Origin: Pseudomonas serboccidentalis
GTDB lineage: Bacteria > Pseudomonadota > Gammaproteobacteria > Pseudomonadales > Pseudomonadaceae
Assembly (NCBI RefSeq): GCF_028830055.1
Contig: NZ_CP101655.1
Coordinates: 5,073,037-5,137,036, forward strand
Reading direction: 5' to 3'
Length of the DNA: 64,000 nt
In this document: positions 34,987 to 45,121 of the stretch, piece after piece
Layout of the letters: each line of letters starts with the position of its first letter
Position numbering within the stretch: position 1 is the first letter of the stretch
Notes under the pieces: generated by a model
What the model was told of the DNA's origin: nothing
The model's input: only the letters and a program-made list of their open reading frames with translations
The model's database searches: none
Made by a program: the position numbers and the translations under genes

Positions 34987-37900
34987 TTATCGAAGTCGGC
35001 GTTGTCTTGTTCCGCGCACTGACAGACTTGCTCTTAATCTTGTCTGAATCGCGGATATCTGAGCTCGCGCCTGAGCTTCATCGATGACACCAGCCTCATA
35101 TTTGCTCCTGACGGTCGTCACCATGTTGTTAACCATCGGGCTATAAACCTTACCATGCGATCCGCAATGATAAAAAACGCGCTTGGTTTGTTTCGCCTTA
35201 TCCGCACTGTCAGGCATCAATAACCCGTTTGCCTTTTTATCGCGGTCTGCGCCCATCCCGATATCCGAGAAGAAGCTGGCTTGCCTTCCCCACACTTCCT
35301 CAGGAATGAGGTGATGCGCCTGCATTTTGTCATGGGTTGTGCCGCCGAGCGCTCGATTGAGCGCAGTACTGCACAACCCGTTCGGGTCGACCCACTGCGT
35401 GGGGCTGACCGCATACTGATAGAAATTGATCCCCCCGGCGTAGCTGATCGGATCGCGAGAAATGAAGCGGCCGACCTCCGGGTCATAGTACCGATGCCGG
35501 TTGTAATGCAGGCCGGTCTCATGATCGTGGTACTGCCCCATAAAGCGGATCGGGTTAGTCAGCCCTTGTTGATGAGCTGAGGGCGAGTGATGCTCGATTG
35601 CGCTGCCCCACGCTTTATATTGCGCGCTCCACGCCACTTCGCCTTGCTGGTCGGTAAGTTCCTGCGGTGTGCCGAGGTGGTCACACTGGTACCACGCGAT
35701 GGCATCAAAGGCTTGCGCAATCGGCTTGTGATTCCACAGTGGGTCTTCTTCCTGAGCGTAGGCATCATCATAGGTGGGTTGATTGGCAAGACTGATCGGC
35801 CTGTGACTCAATGCCTGGGCAACGGGAGCGAATGTCGCCGGCTCGAATACATAATGGACAGTACGGCCCGTATCACCATCATGTTGAACCGGACTGCTTT
35901 CCCATGCCAGATGGTCACCATCCCAGCCAAACAGCGTGAAACCGCAGCCCAATTCACGCTGTTTGCGGGCATGCTCATTGCGGTTCCAGAGCGAACCGGC
36001 CTCTGGACGCTGTTTGTAGTGAGCGCTGGAGTTTTTATGCAAGCGGCGACCGAGTGGGTCGTACGCATAATCCACCACCAGGCGGTCGTCTTCGAAACGC
36101 ACCAGACGATCGAACAGATCCCATTGCATCTGACTATGACGGCCGTTTTGCCAACGTTTGATCAGGTTTCCACGCGCGTCGTATTCATAGTGCGTCCCGG
36201 CATACTCACGCAACAGGTTGTCGAGAAGTTTGCTGCGGGGCGCCGACTGGTCCAGCGGCCTGATGATTTCAAAAGCCGTGTCATCCAGAAGATTACCGGC
36301 CGGATCGAATGCGAAGGTTTCCACGCCAAGACGGGAAACAGCACCGATCAGCCGACCGACTGGATCGTAACGATAGGACAACGGGCCACGGCGACTGTCA
36401 TTGATATCGGTCAGTTGACCAGCGGCATCATATTTATAGTCTCGTTTGAGCAGCACAGATTTATCGTCGCTACGCCCGAGCAACTGTTCGAGCAGCCGAC
36501 CTGCCGGATCCCACTTCTGTGTTTGCAACAAGTGATTGCCTTGATGTCGTGCCACTTCACGATGCAAATCGTCTCGCTCGTAACCGATCAACTCGTGGTC
36601 GTCCAGACGCATCCCCAGCAAGTGCCCACTGCCATAGGTGAGCCAGCTGACGCGATGCCCGTCAGGGCGGATAGTCGCAACCCGCTGATTGAGCACATCG
36701 TACTCATGCTGCCAAACCGCGACTTTCGGACGCTCCAACTGCAGATAGTGTTGATGTTCACGCACCAGGTTGCCAGCCAGGTCATGGAACCATTGCAGGC
36801 GGCTATCGGTATTGCTTGCAAAAATGAGGTGGCCGTTGCCGTCATAGGCAAAGGTCTCGCTCTGCTGCTGATCACCCAGAGTGGCGCGACGCTCAATCAC
36901 GCGGTTCATCGGATCGTAACGCAGCTCGATGCACCGCTCCCCGTTGTACATACTGGCCAGGCGTCCGGATTCCGGCTCATACACATAGCGAGTGGAACGG
37001 CCATCGAAACCGGTTTCGTCAAGCAGCCGGCCGATCGGATCGTAGGTGAAATGCGCACGGCGTTCGTTTTCGTTTTCCAGGGCGACCAGACGACCAAGCT
37101 TGTCCCAGCGATACCGGACCGCATGCTCCAGCGCATCAACCCGTTCAGCAATCAATCCTGCGGCGGTGTAATTCCAGGTGGTGCAACGATCCAGGCCATC
37201 GACATGAGCCAGCAAACGGCCTTCCGCATCGCGCTCAAAACGCTCTTCGGTCTTGTCCGGGTGCTTGATCAACATCAGTTGCCCGGCGTTGTACGCGTAC
37301 TCGGTGCTCTGACCGGCGGCATCTGTGAAGCAAACCATTTGCCCACGTTCGTTGTACTCCCAAGCACTGGTCTTGCCTGAGCAGTCGACGTACTCCACCA
37401 GTTGCCCGGAAGTATTGTAGGAAAGCTTTTTTTCGTTGCCGTTGGCGTCTTTGACGGCGACCAACAAGCTCGCCGGGCTGTAGGCGTATTCGGTCTTGTT
37501 GCCCAGGGGGTCGACACTCTCGACAAGATTGCCTTTATCGTCGTAAGCCCTCACCCACTGGCCGCCCTCGGCATCGCTGATCTTGATCAGTTGGTCGAGA
37601 TCGTCGTAGGCATAGTGCACCACCGTGTCATCGGCACGAATGTGCTCGAGAAGATTGCTTCGCTCGTCGTAGCTGTAGCGTTCAGAACGCCCATCAGCAC
37701 GAACGTGGCGAATGACGTTCTTGGCGTCATCGCGGAAGAACCAATCGGAGCGATCATCGGCGTGCCGGATGCGGTAGGTATAACCAAGGCTGTCAAAGTA
37801 GTGCCAGGTTTCGTGACCGAGCGCATCTGTGACATACACCAGACGAATGTTTTCATCCCATTCCAGACGCGTATCGAAACTGCCGTCATCAGCCCACTCG

Positions 37901-39693
37901 CGAACAGCCTTCGCGTCGGCGCCGTCGCCTTGCCACTGCAAATTCATACCCCGGCCAGTGCGGTCGGTGTAACGGGTGATCAGGTGGTGTTGATACTGAT
38001 AACGCCAGGCAGCACCATTTTCATCCTGGGCCTGAACCAGATCGCCTGCCGAATCGTACACATAGGAACAAAGCTGACGCAGAGGTTCACCGTCACGAAT
38101 CTCCCAGAGCCCGGTCAAACGCCCCTGTTCGTCAATCATCGTGCCGAGATGCAGATGCACCTTGCCCGGTTCACCTTCATACGTGATCAGGTCAGACAGT
38201 ACTGTCCGGTCACCCTGCTGGTGCTCGTAATGCAACATGAGGCCGGCGCCGCTTCGCAACTCCACACCGACCAGCAAAAATTGTTGACCACGACGCACAT
38301 AGGTTTCCTTGCGTTCGAAACCACGGCAGAGCAGCAACTTGTCGTCACTCACCCGAACAACGGTGAGATTTTCAATCGCATCGTAGTGAAACAGCCCGAT
38401 TTCAGGCAGCGGATAGTCATGGCTACGCCCATCCGCATCATGGAACTGCAAGGCACCGTCGACGAGGTCGAAGCGTGTTGTGAATGACGTAATCCATCGT
38501 GCACCCAGATCGCCCTGGTCATAGGCCTGCAGGTCTGAGCTGTAGATGCGCGTCCACTCGATCGGGAATGGGCCGGTCAGGTTGAAATCCGTGTGAGCAA
38601 TACTTTCGGAACCGACCGCAAAGCTGATGCTGTCGCAAGTACCAGGACACGTACCATTTTTTTCCGCATTGGGTTTCTTCTTCGCCGGGACTTCCGTTTT
38701 CCTGACTTCGGTTCTGCCCTCGCCCGCCCGGTGTTTGGCTTGGCTCGTACCCCCCACCTTCACGTGCCCCGCGACACCACGCCTGTTACGCAGATGCCAG
38801 GCTTTCACAGCCTTGGCCAATACGATCAAGAGCGCACCGATAGAAAACGGCATGTTCGGATCGCTGAGTTTTTTTAACTGGGTCCGTAACTCCGGCCCCA
38901 TGGCAACCAGAATTTTTGTCTGATCGTGGACGAGTTTCTTGGCCTCCTTAGGCAACAAGTGCTTGGCAGCACTGTTCACTACGCCCTTCCCGGCCGCTTT
39001 ATAGACATCGCAGGCAGCATCAAAAATATTGCTGATAGCTTTGCTGGGGTCATGCAGGAGTTGTCCTCCCACACCGTCCATTTTTTTCCCTGCTCGCTTG
39101 AGGTCAACACCCGAATCAAGATCAGCGTCTACGACCGCGTTCAACCCCGTGGCAATCTGCTTCAGGAACTCCTCACCCTTTTGCCCGGCTTTATCCAGTA
39201 AATCCGGCAAGGCGGATTGGGCCGTCTTAACGAAATGATCAATCTCGCCAACAATCGTCGCGTTCAGGTGACCGGCAATCACGTTGATCAACGCATCGCC
39301 CAAGAGAGCCTTGCCAGCGACCTTCATTTCCTGCCTGACCAGGTAAAGCGTCGGTCGCAGGCTCATGCGTGCGGCAGCCATATTCGCCGGCACAGGTATG
39401 ACGCCAATAAGGTCGATGCCAAGACTGACCCAATCCAGCGGATCACGCTTTTGACTACGCGATAAAACGGCAATGTCATTCAATACATCGACCAGCGCCA
39501 TGATGTTGCCGACTACGGGCAGGGCTCCGGCGAAATACTTGATCCGTTCAAGCGTTACATAACCACCACTGACTTCCTGCAGCCATGCATCGAACTTGGC
39601 AGCATCGCGTCCGACGTCCGCTACTTGAATCTGATTAAGCGGTACAACAGCGACCTGGGATTCTCGTTTTACCGCAGCAGTTTCAGTCGTCAT
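34987..39693 (-). CDS. Rhs toxin 1 with C-terminal AHH nuclease tip (T6SS effector)
   Basis: A 1,568-residue Rhs effector. The N-terminal 330 residues include hydrophobic helices (FAGALPVVGNIMALVDVLNDIAVL; WVSLGIDLIGVIPVPANMAAARMSL) and no PAAR domain. Then comes the YD-repeat cocoon starting near SFAVGSESIAHTDFNL, ending in YHDHETGLHYNRHRYYDPEVGRFISRDPISYAGG ... WVDPNGL, the Rhs autocleavage region. The core ends at residue 1440. The 128-residue tip (34987-35373) has AHH at about 1459-1461 in KMQAHHLIPEEVW, typical of AHH nucleases of the HNH/EndoVII class, so DNA is the likely target. ATG 39693 matches the start of Rhs2. PAAR lies just upstream and immunity genes just downstream. Confidence 0.92.
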   Translation of the reverse strand: MTTETAAVKRESQVAVVPLNQIQVADVGRDAAKFDAWLQEVSGGYVTLERIKYFAGALPVVGNIMALVDVLNDIAVLSRSQKRDPLDWVSLGIDLIGVIPVPANMAAARMSLRPTLYLVRQEMKVAGKALLGDALINVIAGHLNATIVGEIDHFVKTAQSALPDLLDKAGQKGEEFLKQIATGLNAVVDADLDSGVDLKRAGKKMDGVGGQLLHDPSKAISNIFDAACDVYKAAGKGVVNSAAKHLLPKEAKKLVHDQTKILVAMGPELRTQLKKLSDPNMPFSIGALLIVLAKAVKAWHLRNRRGVAGHVKVGGTSQAKHRAGEGRTEVRKTEVPAKKKPNAEKNGTCPGTCDSISFAVGSESIAHTDFNLTGPFPIEWTRIYSSDLQAYDQGDLGARWITSFTTRFDLVDGALQFHDADGRSHDYPLPEIGLFHYDAIENLTVVRVSDDKLLLCRGFERKETYVRRGQQFLLVGVELRSGAGLMLHYEHQQGDRTVLSDLITYEGEPGKVHLHLGTMIDEQGRLTGLWEIRDGEPLRQLCSYVYDSAGDLVQAQDENGAAWRYQYQHHLITRYTDRTGRGMNLQWQGDGADAKAVREWADDGSFDTRLEWDENIRLVYVTDALGHETWHYFDSLGYTYRIRHADDRSDWFFRDDAKNVIRHVRADGRSERYSYDERSNLLEHIRADDTVVHYAYDDLDQLIKISDAEGGQWVRAYDDKGNLVESVDPLGNKTEYAYSPASLLVAVKDANGNEKKLSYNTSGQLVEYVDCSGKTSAWEYNERGQMVCFTDAAGQSTEYAYNAGQLMLIKHPDKTEERFERDAEGRLLAHVDGLDRCTTWNYTAAGLIAERVDALEHAVRYRWDKLGRLVALENENERRAHFTYDPIGRLLDETGFDGRSTRYVYEPESGRLASMYNGERCIELRYDPMNRVIERRATLGDQQQSETFAYDGNGHLIFASNTDSRLQWFHDLAGNLVREHQHYLQLERPKVAVWQHEYDVLNQRVATIRPDGHRVSWLTYGSGHLLGMRLDDHELIGYERDDLHREVARHQGNHLLQTQKWDPAGRLLEQLLGRSDDKSVLLKRDYKYDAAGQLTDINDSRRGPLSYRYDPVGRLIGAVSRLGVETFAFDPAGNLLDDTAFEIIRPLDQSAPRSKLLDNLLREYAGTHYEYDARGNLIKRWQNGRHSQMQWDLFDRLVRFEDDRLVVDYAYDPLGRRLHKNSSAHYKQRPEAGSLWNRNEHARKQRELGCGFTLFGWDGDHLAWESSPVQHDGDTGRTVHYVFEPATFAPVAQALSHRPISLANQPTYDDAYAQEEDPLWNHKPIAQAFDAIAWYQCDHLGTPQELTDQQGEVAWSAQYKAWGSAIEHHSPSAHQQGLTNPIRFMGQYHDHETGLHYNRHRYYDPEVGRFISRDPISYAGGINFYQYAVSPTQWVDPNGLCSTALNRALGGTTHDKMQAHHLIPEEVWGRQASFFSDIGMGADRDKKANGLLMPDSADKAKQTKRVFYHCGSHGKVYSPMVNNMVTTVRSKYEAGVIDEAQARAQISAIQTRLRASLSVRGTRQRRLR

Positions 39694-39811
39694 GACAACA
39701 TCCAACAGACCGGAGGTCTCTTCGGGTGGTTATTGAAGGTGCAGACCTCTGGCGACCAGGCGATACAACGCCCCTGATCGGAGATCCGGTTCCCTATCGA
39801 AATTCAGTGGC

Positions 39812-40075
39812 TCAGCTGACAACCGCCCCTTTCGGGCCGCTGGCAATGAGTGCCGCACCGCAGGCGGTTTTCATGCCGTCGAGCGCGATGGGCACGCCAT
39901 CGACGGTGTAGGTGCTGCTGCCCTCGGCAATCGGGAAAATCCCCTTGCACAACGGGCAACTGACCTTGTGACCGAGCCCGGCAATCGGCTTGCCGTTGAG
40001 ATCGGTCCGGGAGAACGCTTCGAGCACCTTGCCACCGTGAGTGGTGGAGTCGCCCAAGCGAATGGCGTCTTTCAT
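39812..40075 (-). CDS. PAAR-domain spike-tip protein
   Basis: An 87-residue stand-alone PAAR protein. The family pattern is seen in MKDAIRLGDSTTHGGKVLEAF, in VSCPLCKGIFPIAEGSSTYTVDGVPIALDGMKTACGAALIAS, and in the conserved Gly/Cys/His positions. It should sharpen the VgrG trimer and carry Rhs1, which has no PAAR of its own. AAAGGAG precedes the ATG. It sits between Rhs2's immunity gene and Rhs1, 118 bases ahead of Rhs1. Confidence 0.93.
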   Translation of the reverse strand: MKDAIRLGDSTTHGGKVLEAFSRTDLNGKPIAGLGHKVSCPLCKGIFPIAEGSSTYTVDGVPIALDGMKTACGAALIASGPKGAVVS

Positions 40076-40142
40076 GTTGTCACTCCTTTGACCTTGGCCT
40101 GTCTATTGGCACGGATGCACGATGCAGACATTCAAGCGCTGT

Positions 40143-40472
40143 TCAAACAATGCCCTTGATGCGAAATGCTTCCTTGAGCTGCACCTCTTCATCTTCCTCA
40201 CCATCCTCAAGACATCTATAGGCACTGTCACCCAGCGCCGAAAGCATGGTCTGGTACAGGCTCAATGATTTGAAATTGACCTGAAGCCACAGAACGCTCT
40301 CGTTTTCATGGATCAATCGAGCGTCATAATCAGCGCTGCTGTTGAGCGACCGATCTTTCAAGTAGAGATCACCGGGCTGCACGCGAACACACGCGTCGCT
40401 GCCCTCTACTTCGCTCATTACCTTACTGGCAGAGGTGGTGTCGTCGAACACCAGTTTGTATTCGTAACTCAT
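40143..40472 (-). CDS. Candidate immunity protein for Rhs toxin 2 (unknown family)
   Basis: A 109-residue acidic cytoplasmic protein (MSYEYKLVFDDTTSASKVMSEVEG ... EDGEEDEEVQLKEAFRIKGIV). Its ATG overlaps the Rhs2 stop codon (40469-40472), so translation is coupled to the toxin, which strongly suggests the cognate immunity. The acidic character would suit binding to the basic toxin tip. I do not recognise the family. Confidence 0.75.
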   Translation of the reverse strand: MSYEYKLVFDDTTSASKVMSEVEGSDACVRVQPGDLYLKDRSLNSSADYDARLIHENESVLWLQVNFKSLSLYQTMLSALGDSAYRCLEDGEEDEEVQLKEAFRIKGIV

Positions 40473-43400
40473 GATCCGTGTGGCCTGTTTCGAACCGTCG
40501 GTAGGTCGGCAGGATTGCGCATGCCGATGTGTGTTTTGTTTGGATCGGTGGATATTGATCCACGATCGTCCAGCTGATTTCCGGATGGATCTTCTTTATG
40601 GATATGCGCGTTATTGCCTGACTTGTAAGGGCAGGGATTCTGGTTCCCGTACTTATGAACCCTGACCTCGGACCCGTCGGGATGCTTCCACTTTTGATTG
40701 ACACCATTGTCGTTGGTTTTTGTGAACCCGGCATTAGTCAATGTAGTGCCTGCGCGACGGGTGTTCGTGCCCTTCATGCGAGGCAGATCCGAAGATGCCG
40801 AGAGACCCAGCGGATCGACCCAACTCAATGGGTTAAGCACGTATTGATACAGGTTCAAACCACCTGCAAGGCCAATCGGATCCTTACTGATGAAACGGCC
40901 CGTTTCGGGTTCATAGTAGCGATAGCGGTTTAAATGCAGCCCAGTCTCATGATCATGATACTGACCCTGGAACCTTATCGGATTCTTGATCCCGTTCTGT
41001 CGCGCCCATTCTGAACGCTGCTCACTGGCAGCCCCCCAAACCTTGTACTGCGCACTCCAGGCAATCTGGCCCTGAGCATCCGTCAGTTCCTGCGGTGTGC
41101 CCAAGTGGTCACACTGGTACCAGGCCAACGCATCAAACGGTTTCGCGGTGGGTTCGTCATTCCAGACGGGGTCATTTTCCAGACTGTATTCACCGTTGAA
41201 TTCGGTCACACCAGACAGACTTATCGGTGCATGACGCACCGCCTGCGCCAGGGGAACATAGGTTTGCGGTTCAAAGACATAGTGAACCGTTCGACCGGGT
41301 GTGCCATCCAATTCATCCGGACTGCTCTCCCAGGCCAAATTATCACCGTCCCAGCCATAGAGGGTGAAACCGCAACCATGTTCACGCTGTACGCGACTGT
41401 GTTCATTGCGATTCCACTGAGAGCCCGCCTCCGGACGGCGTTTGAAGTGCGCAACGGAGTTTTTGTACAGGCGTCTGCCCAGCGCGTCATAAGCAAAGTC
41501 CACCGCAAGGCGGTTGTCTTCGAAATGCACGAGGCGATCAAACAGATCCCATTTCATCTGGCTGCGATTGCCGCTTTTCCAGCGCTGAATCATGTTGCCG
41601 CGATCGTCATACTCGAAATGAGTGCCTGCGTACTCCAGCAACAAATTGTCGACCAGTTTGTCGCGCGGCGGGGTCAGGTCCAGCGGCCCACGCATTTCCA
41701 TGGCTTTGTTCTCTAACAGATTGCCCGCTGGATCGAACGCGAATGTTTCCTCACCATGGCGAGTAAGCGCGCTGAGCAACCGCCCGACGGGGTCGTAGAG
41801 ATAAGCGTGAGCACCACGACGCGAATCACTGATGCCAGACAGTTGGGTGGCCGCGTCATATTGATATTCACGTTTGAGCAGGGTCGCTTTGTCATCACGT
41901 CGACCGACCAACTGCTCCTGGAGGCGCCCCAACGGGTCCCACTTTTGCGTTTGCAGCAAAAAGTTGCCTTGATGCCGTGCCACCTCTCGATGCATGTCAT
42001 CGCGTTCATAGCTGATCAGCTCGTGATCATCAAGCCGCATACCCAACAGATGACCGCTGCCATACGTAAGCCAGCTGACACGATGCCCGTCCGGACGGAG
42101 GGTGGAAACACGTTGATTCAACGCATCGTAGTCGTGTCGCCAGACAGCGACGGTTGGCTTTTCCAATGAAAGATAGTAATGGTGCTCGCGCTGAAGGTTA
42201 CCGGCCAGATCATGAAAGAACTGCAGGCGACTGTCAGCGTTTTCGGCCAACACCATTTTGCCGTTACCATCGTAGGCGAACGCCTCACTCTGCACCTGGT
42301 CCCCAAGACTGGCTCGACGCCCCGTCACTCGCCCCATCGGGTCGAAGCTAAATGAAACTGCGCGTTCACCGTTGATGATGCGTGCCAGACGGCCGGTTTC
42401 AGGATCGTACTGATAGTAAGAAGTGTGACCATCTACTCCGGTTTCGGACAACAGGCGCCCAAGCGAGTCATAGCGAAATAGCGTGGAGCGACCATTCTCG
42501 TTTTCCACCTCGGTCAACCGACCCAACGTATCCCAGCTGTAACGCTGGATCTGTTCTGCTGCGTCGACTCGTTCAATCACCAACCCTGCGGCGTTGTAAC
42601 GCCAGGTAATGCAATGGTCGAGGCCATCGGTATGTGCAAGCATCCGGCCTTCGGCGTCACGTTCGAAACGCTCTTCGGTCTTGTCGGGATGCCTGATCAG
42701 TACCAATTGACCTGCGCGGTATTCGTACTCTGTACTTTCGCCGCAGGCGTCCGTGAAACAAATCATCTGCCCACGTGAGTTGTATTCCCAGGCACTCGTC
42801 TTGCCAGAACAGTCGGTGTATTCGACCAGCTGCCCAAGGTCATTGTATTCAAGGGCTTTTCCGTTTCCGTTGGCGTCTTTGATGGCGACTGGTACACCCG
42901 CCGAGTTATAGGCGTACTCGGTCTTGTTCCCTAGCGGGTCGGTCGCCTCAACGAGATTGCCTTGATCGTCAAAGCCGTGTTGCCATTGTCCACCCTCGGC
43001 ATCACTGATCTTGATCAACAGGTCTTGATCGTCATAGGCGAAATGCACTTCGGTGTTGTCGGCCCGGATGTGTTCGAGGAGATTGCCTCGCTCGTCGTAG
43101 CTGTAACGGTCTGTGCTGCCATTGGCATGCACGTGTCTGATCAGGTTTTTTGCGTCATCACGGAACAGCCACTCGGAACGTTCGTCGGGATGACGGATGC
43201 GGTAGGTGTAGCCAAGGATGTCGTAGTAATGCCATGTCTCGTTGCCGTGAGCATCGGTGACGTAGGTCAGGCGAATGTTTTCATCCCATTCAAGGCGCGT
43301 ATCAAAGCTGCCGTCATCCGCCCATTCCCGAATGGCTTTGGCATCGGGTCCCTGGCCAAGCCACTCAATATTCATGCCCCGCTCGGTTCGATCCGTATAG

Positions 43401-45121
43401 CGGGTTATCAGATGTTGTTGATACTGATAATTCCAGACTGCGCCATTTTCGTCCTGAGCCAGGATGAGGTCACCCTGGGTGTCGTATTGATACGCACACA
43501 GTTGACGCTCCGGTTGACCTTCACGAATTTCCCAAAGCCCCGTAAGGCGCCCGTGGTCATCCATCATTGTGCCGATATGCGTGAGGACATTCGTCACGTC
43601 GCCCTGATAGGTCATCAGGTCGGATAACACAGGAATGGTCCCATGGTGATGCTCATAATGCAGTTTGATACCCGCACCGCTGCGCAGGACAACGCCACTC
43701 AATAGATAACGTTGTCCACTTCGAACATAGGTCTCCCGACGCTCGAAACCACGACAAATCAGTAACTCTGTTTCGTCAACTCGAACCAGTGTGATGTTTT
43801 CTATCGCGTCGTAATGAAACTGCCCGACTTTCGGTAGAGGGAAAGTGTGACTACGACCATCTATATCGTGGAACGCCAAGCCGTCGTCGACACAGTCGAT
43901 TCGGGTTGTAAATTCAGTGACCCACCGAGCGCCCAATTCGCCCTGATCGTAAGTGCTGAGTCGTGAGTTATAGGTGCGCACCCACTCGATTGAAAAAGGA
44001 CCTGGCAAGCGGAAGTCAACATGGCTGAGGCTTTCTGATCCCATAGCGAAGCTGATACTGTTTCCGGTACCTGACTTGACGCCGTTCTTGCACCTGTTGC
44101 AGTTTGCTGATGCGGGGGCCTGACGACTGCTGGCTTCAAGACGGCCTTCGCCAGCCTTGTGCTTGGCCTGGGTGGTAGCATTGGGCTTGACGCCTGCGCT
44201 TTGCCCGTGTCCGCGACGTTTGCGGAAACTGGTCACGGCGCCGCCCAATACTTGAATCAACCAACCGATTGAATGCCGAGTGCCAGGGTCAGCCAATTTG
44301 CCCAGCTGGCTACGCAACTCCGGACCCAGCGCTTTCAGCGAAGTGGTGTGTTTGAGCACCAACTGCCTGGCCTGCTCCGGTAGCAGGTTCTTCGCCGCGG
44401 TATTGGCTACGCCTTTCCCCGCCGCCTTATATGCACTGAATGCTGCACCAAAAATATTGCTGATCGCAGCTTTTGGATCATTGAGCAACTGGTCACCGGC
44501 GGCGCTCAACTTTTTCTTGGCTGCCTGAACATCCCCCTTGGCATTCAGGTTGCCATTGACCGTTGTCTCCAGACCTTTGGCGATTTCGGTAATTGCGCTC
44601 TGACCCAGTTCGCCCGCATCGTTGAGAATACCCGCCAGTTTTGGTTGGGCCTGCTTCACAAAGTCATCGATGGTGCCAACGATTGTGGCGTTCAAATGCC
44701 CGACCAACACCTCGATCATCGAATCACCCAACAGCACTTTGGCGCTATTGCGTAACTCCTGACGCACAAGAAACAGCGTCGGACGCAAACTCATACGAGC
44801 CGCCGCCATCGTCGGTGGAGCAGGCAGCACACCGATCAAGTTGATACCCAGACTGACCCAGTCGAGCACTTCTCGTTGTTTGCTTTTGGCGAGAGTCACA
44901 ATGTCACCCAAGGCATCGACCAGGGCCATGATGTTGCCAATAACAGGCAAGGCACCCGCGACATTCTTGATGCGGTCCAAAGTCACCACACCGCCGCTTA
45001 TCGATTGCAGCCATGCGTCAAACACCGCAGCGCCGCGCCCTACGTCCTGGAGGTCCAGCGTATTGAGTGGAACGATGGCAACCTGAGGCTCACGTTTCAC
45101 AACAGCAGTTTCAGTCGTCAT
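40469..45121 (-). CDS. Rhs toxin 2 with uncharacterised C-terminal tip (T6SS effector)
   Basis: A 1,550-residue paralogue of Rhs1: the same N terminus (MTTETAVVKREPQVAIVPLN), hydrophobic helices, YD-repeat shell and closing YHDHETGLHLNRYRYYEPETGRFISKDPIGLAGG ... WVDPLGL. The scaffold is again exactly 1,440 residues. The 110-residue tip (40469-40801) is unrelated to that of Rhs1: it is basic, with LTNAGFTKTNDNGVNQKWKHPDGSEVRVHKYGN and NAHIHKEDPSGN. The first stretch loosely resembles HicA-type mRNA interferase sequences, but no family is recognised. It begins on the VgrG stop codon (ATGA at 45118-45121), so it is coupled to VgrG. Confidence 0.9.
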   Translation of the reverse strand: MTTETAVVKREPQVAIVPLNTLDLQDVGRGAAVFDAWLQSISGGVVTLDRIKNVAGALPVIGNIMALVDALGDIVTLAKSKQREVLDWVSLGINLIGVLPAPPTMAAARMSLRPTLFLVRQELRNSAKVLLGDSMIEVLVGHLNATIVGTIDDFVKQAQPKLAGILNDAGELGQSAITEIAKGLETTVNGNLNAKGDVQAAKKKLSAAGDQLLNDPKAAISNIFGAAFSAYKAAGKGVANTAAKNLLPEQARQLVLKHTTSLKALGPELRSQLGKLADPGTRHSIGWLIQVLGGAVTSFRKRRGHGQSAGVKPNATTQAKHKAGEGRLEASSRQAPASANCNRCKNGVKSGTGNSISFAMGSESLSHVDFRLPGPFSIEWVRTYNSRLSTYDQGELGARWVTEFTTRIDCVDDGLAFHDIDGRSHTFPLPKVGQFHYDAIENITLVRVDETELLICRGFERRETYVRSGQRYLLSGVVLRSGAGIKLHYEHHHGTIPVLSDLMTYQGDVTNVLTHIGTMMDDHGRLTGLWEIREGQPERQLCAYQYDTQGDLILAQDENGAVWNYQYQQHLITRYTDRTERGMNIEWLGQGPDAKAIREWADDGSFDTRLEWDENIRLTYVTDAHGNETWHYYDILGYTYRIRHPDERSEWLFRDDAKNLIRHVHANGSTDRYSYDERGNLLEHIRADNTEVHFAYDDQDLLIKISDAEGGQWQHGFDDQGNLVEATDPLGNKTEYAYNSAGVPVAIKDANGNGKALEYNDLGQLVEYTDCSGKTSAWEYNSRGQMICFTDACGESTEYEYRAGQLVLIRHPDKTEERFERDAEGRMLAHTDGLDHCITWRYNAAGLVIERVDAAEQIQRYSWDTLGRLTEVENENGRSTLFRYDSLGRLLSETGVDGHTSYYQYDPETGRLARIINGERAVSFSFDPMGRVTGRRASLGDQVQSEAFAYDGNGKMVLAENADSRLQFFHDLAGNLQREHHYYLSLEKPTVAVWRHDYDALNQRVSTLRPDGHRVSWLTYGSGHLLGMRLDDHELISYERDDMHREVARHQGNFLLQTQKWDPLGRLQEQLVGRRDDKATLLKREYQYDAATQLSGISDSRRGAHAYLYDPVGRLLSALTRHGEETFAFDPAGNLLENKAMEMRGPLDLTPPRDKLVDNLLLEYAGTHFEYDDRGNMIQRWKSGNRSQMKWDLFDRLVHFEDNRLAVDFAYDALGRRLYKNSVAHFKRRPEAGSQWNRNEHSRVQREHGCGFTLYGWDGDNLAWESSPDELDGTPGRTVHYVFEPQTYVPLAQAVRHAPISLSGVTEFNGEYSLENDPVWNDEPTAKPFDALAWYQCDHLGTPQELTDAQGQIAWSAQYKVWGAASEQRSEWARQNGIKNPIRFQGQYHDHETGLHLNRYRYYEPETGRFISKDPIGLAGGLNLYQYVLNPLSWVDPLGLSASSDLPRMKGTNTRRAGTTLTNAGFTKTNDNGVNQKWKHPDGSEVRVHKYGNQNPCPYKSGNNAHIHKEDPSGNQLDDRGSISTDPNKTHIGMRNPADLPTVRNRPHGS

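Noticed and set aside
35587..37380. A 597-codon plus-strand open frame inside Rhs1
   Set aside because: Antisense to the YD-repeat region, whose regular codon pattern leaves long mirror frames. A similar one occurs in Rhs2.
39760..40140. Possible insertion-sequence remnant between the Rhs genes
   Set aside because: The region is fully explained by the PAAR gene and short leaders; no terminal repeats or transposase fragments are visible.
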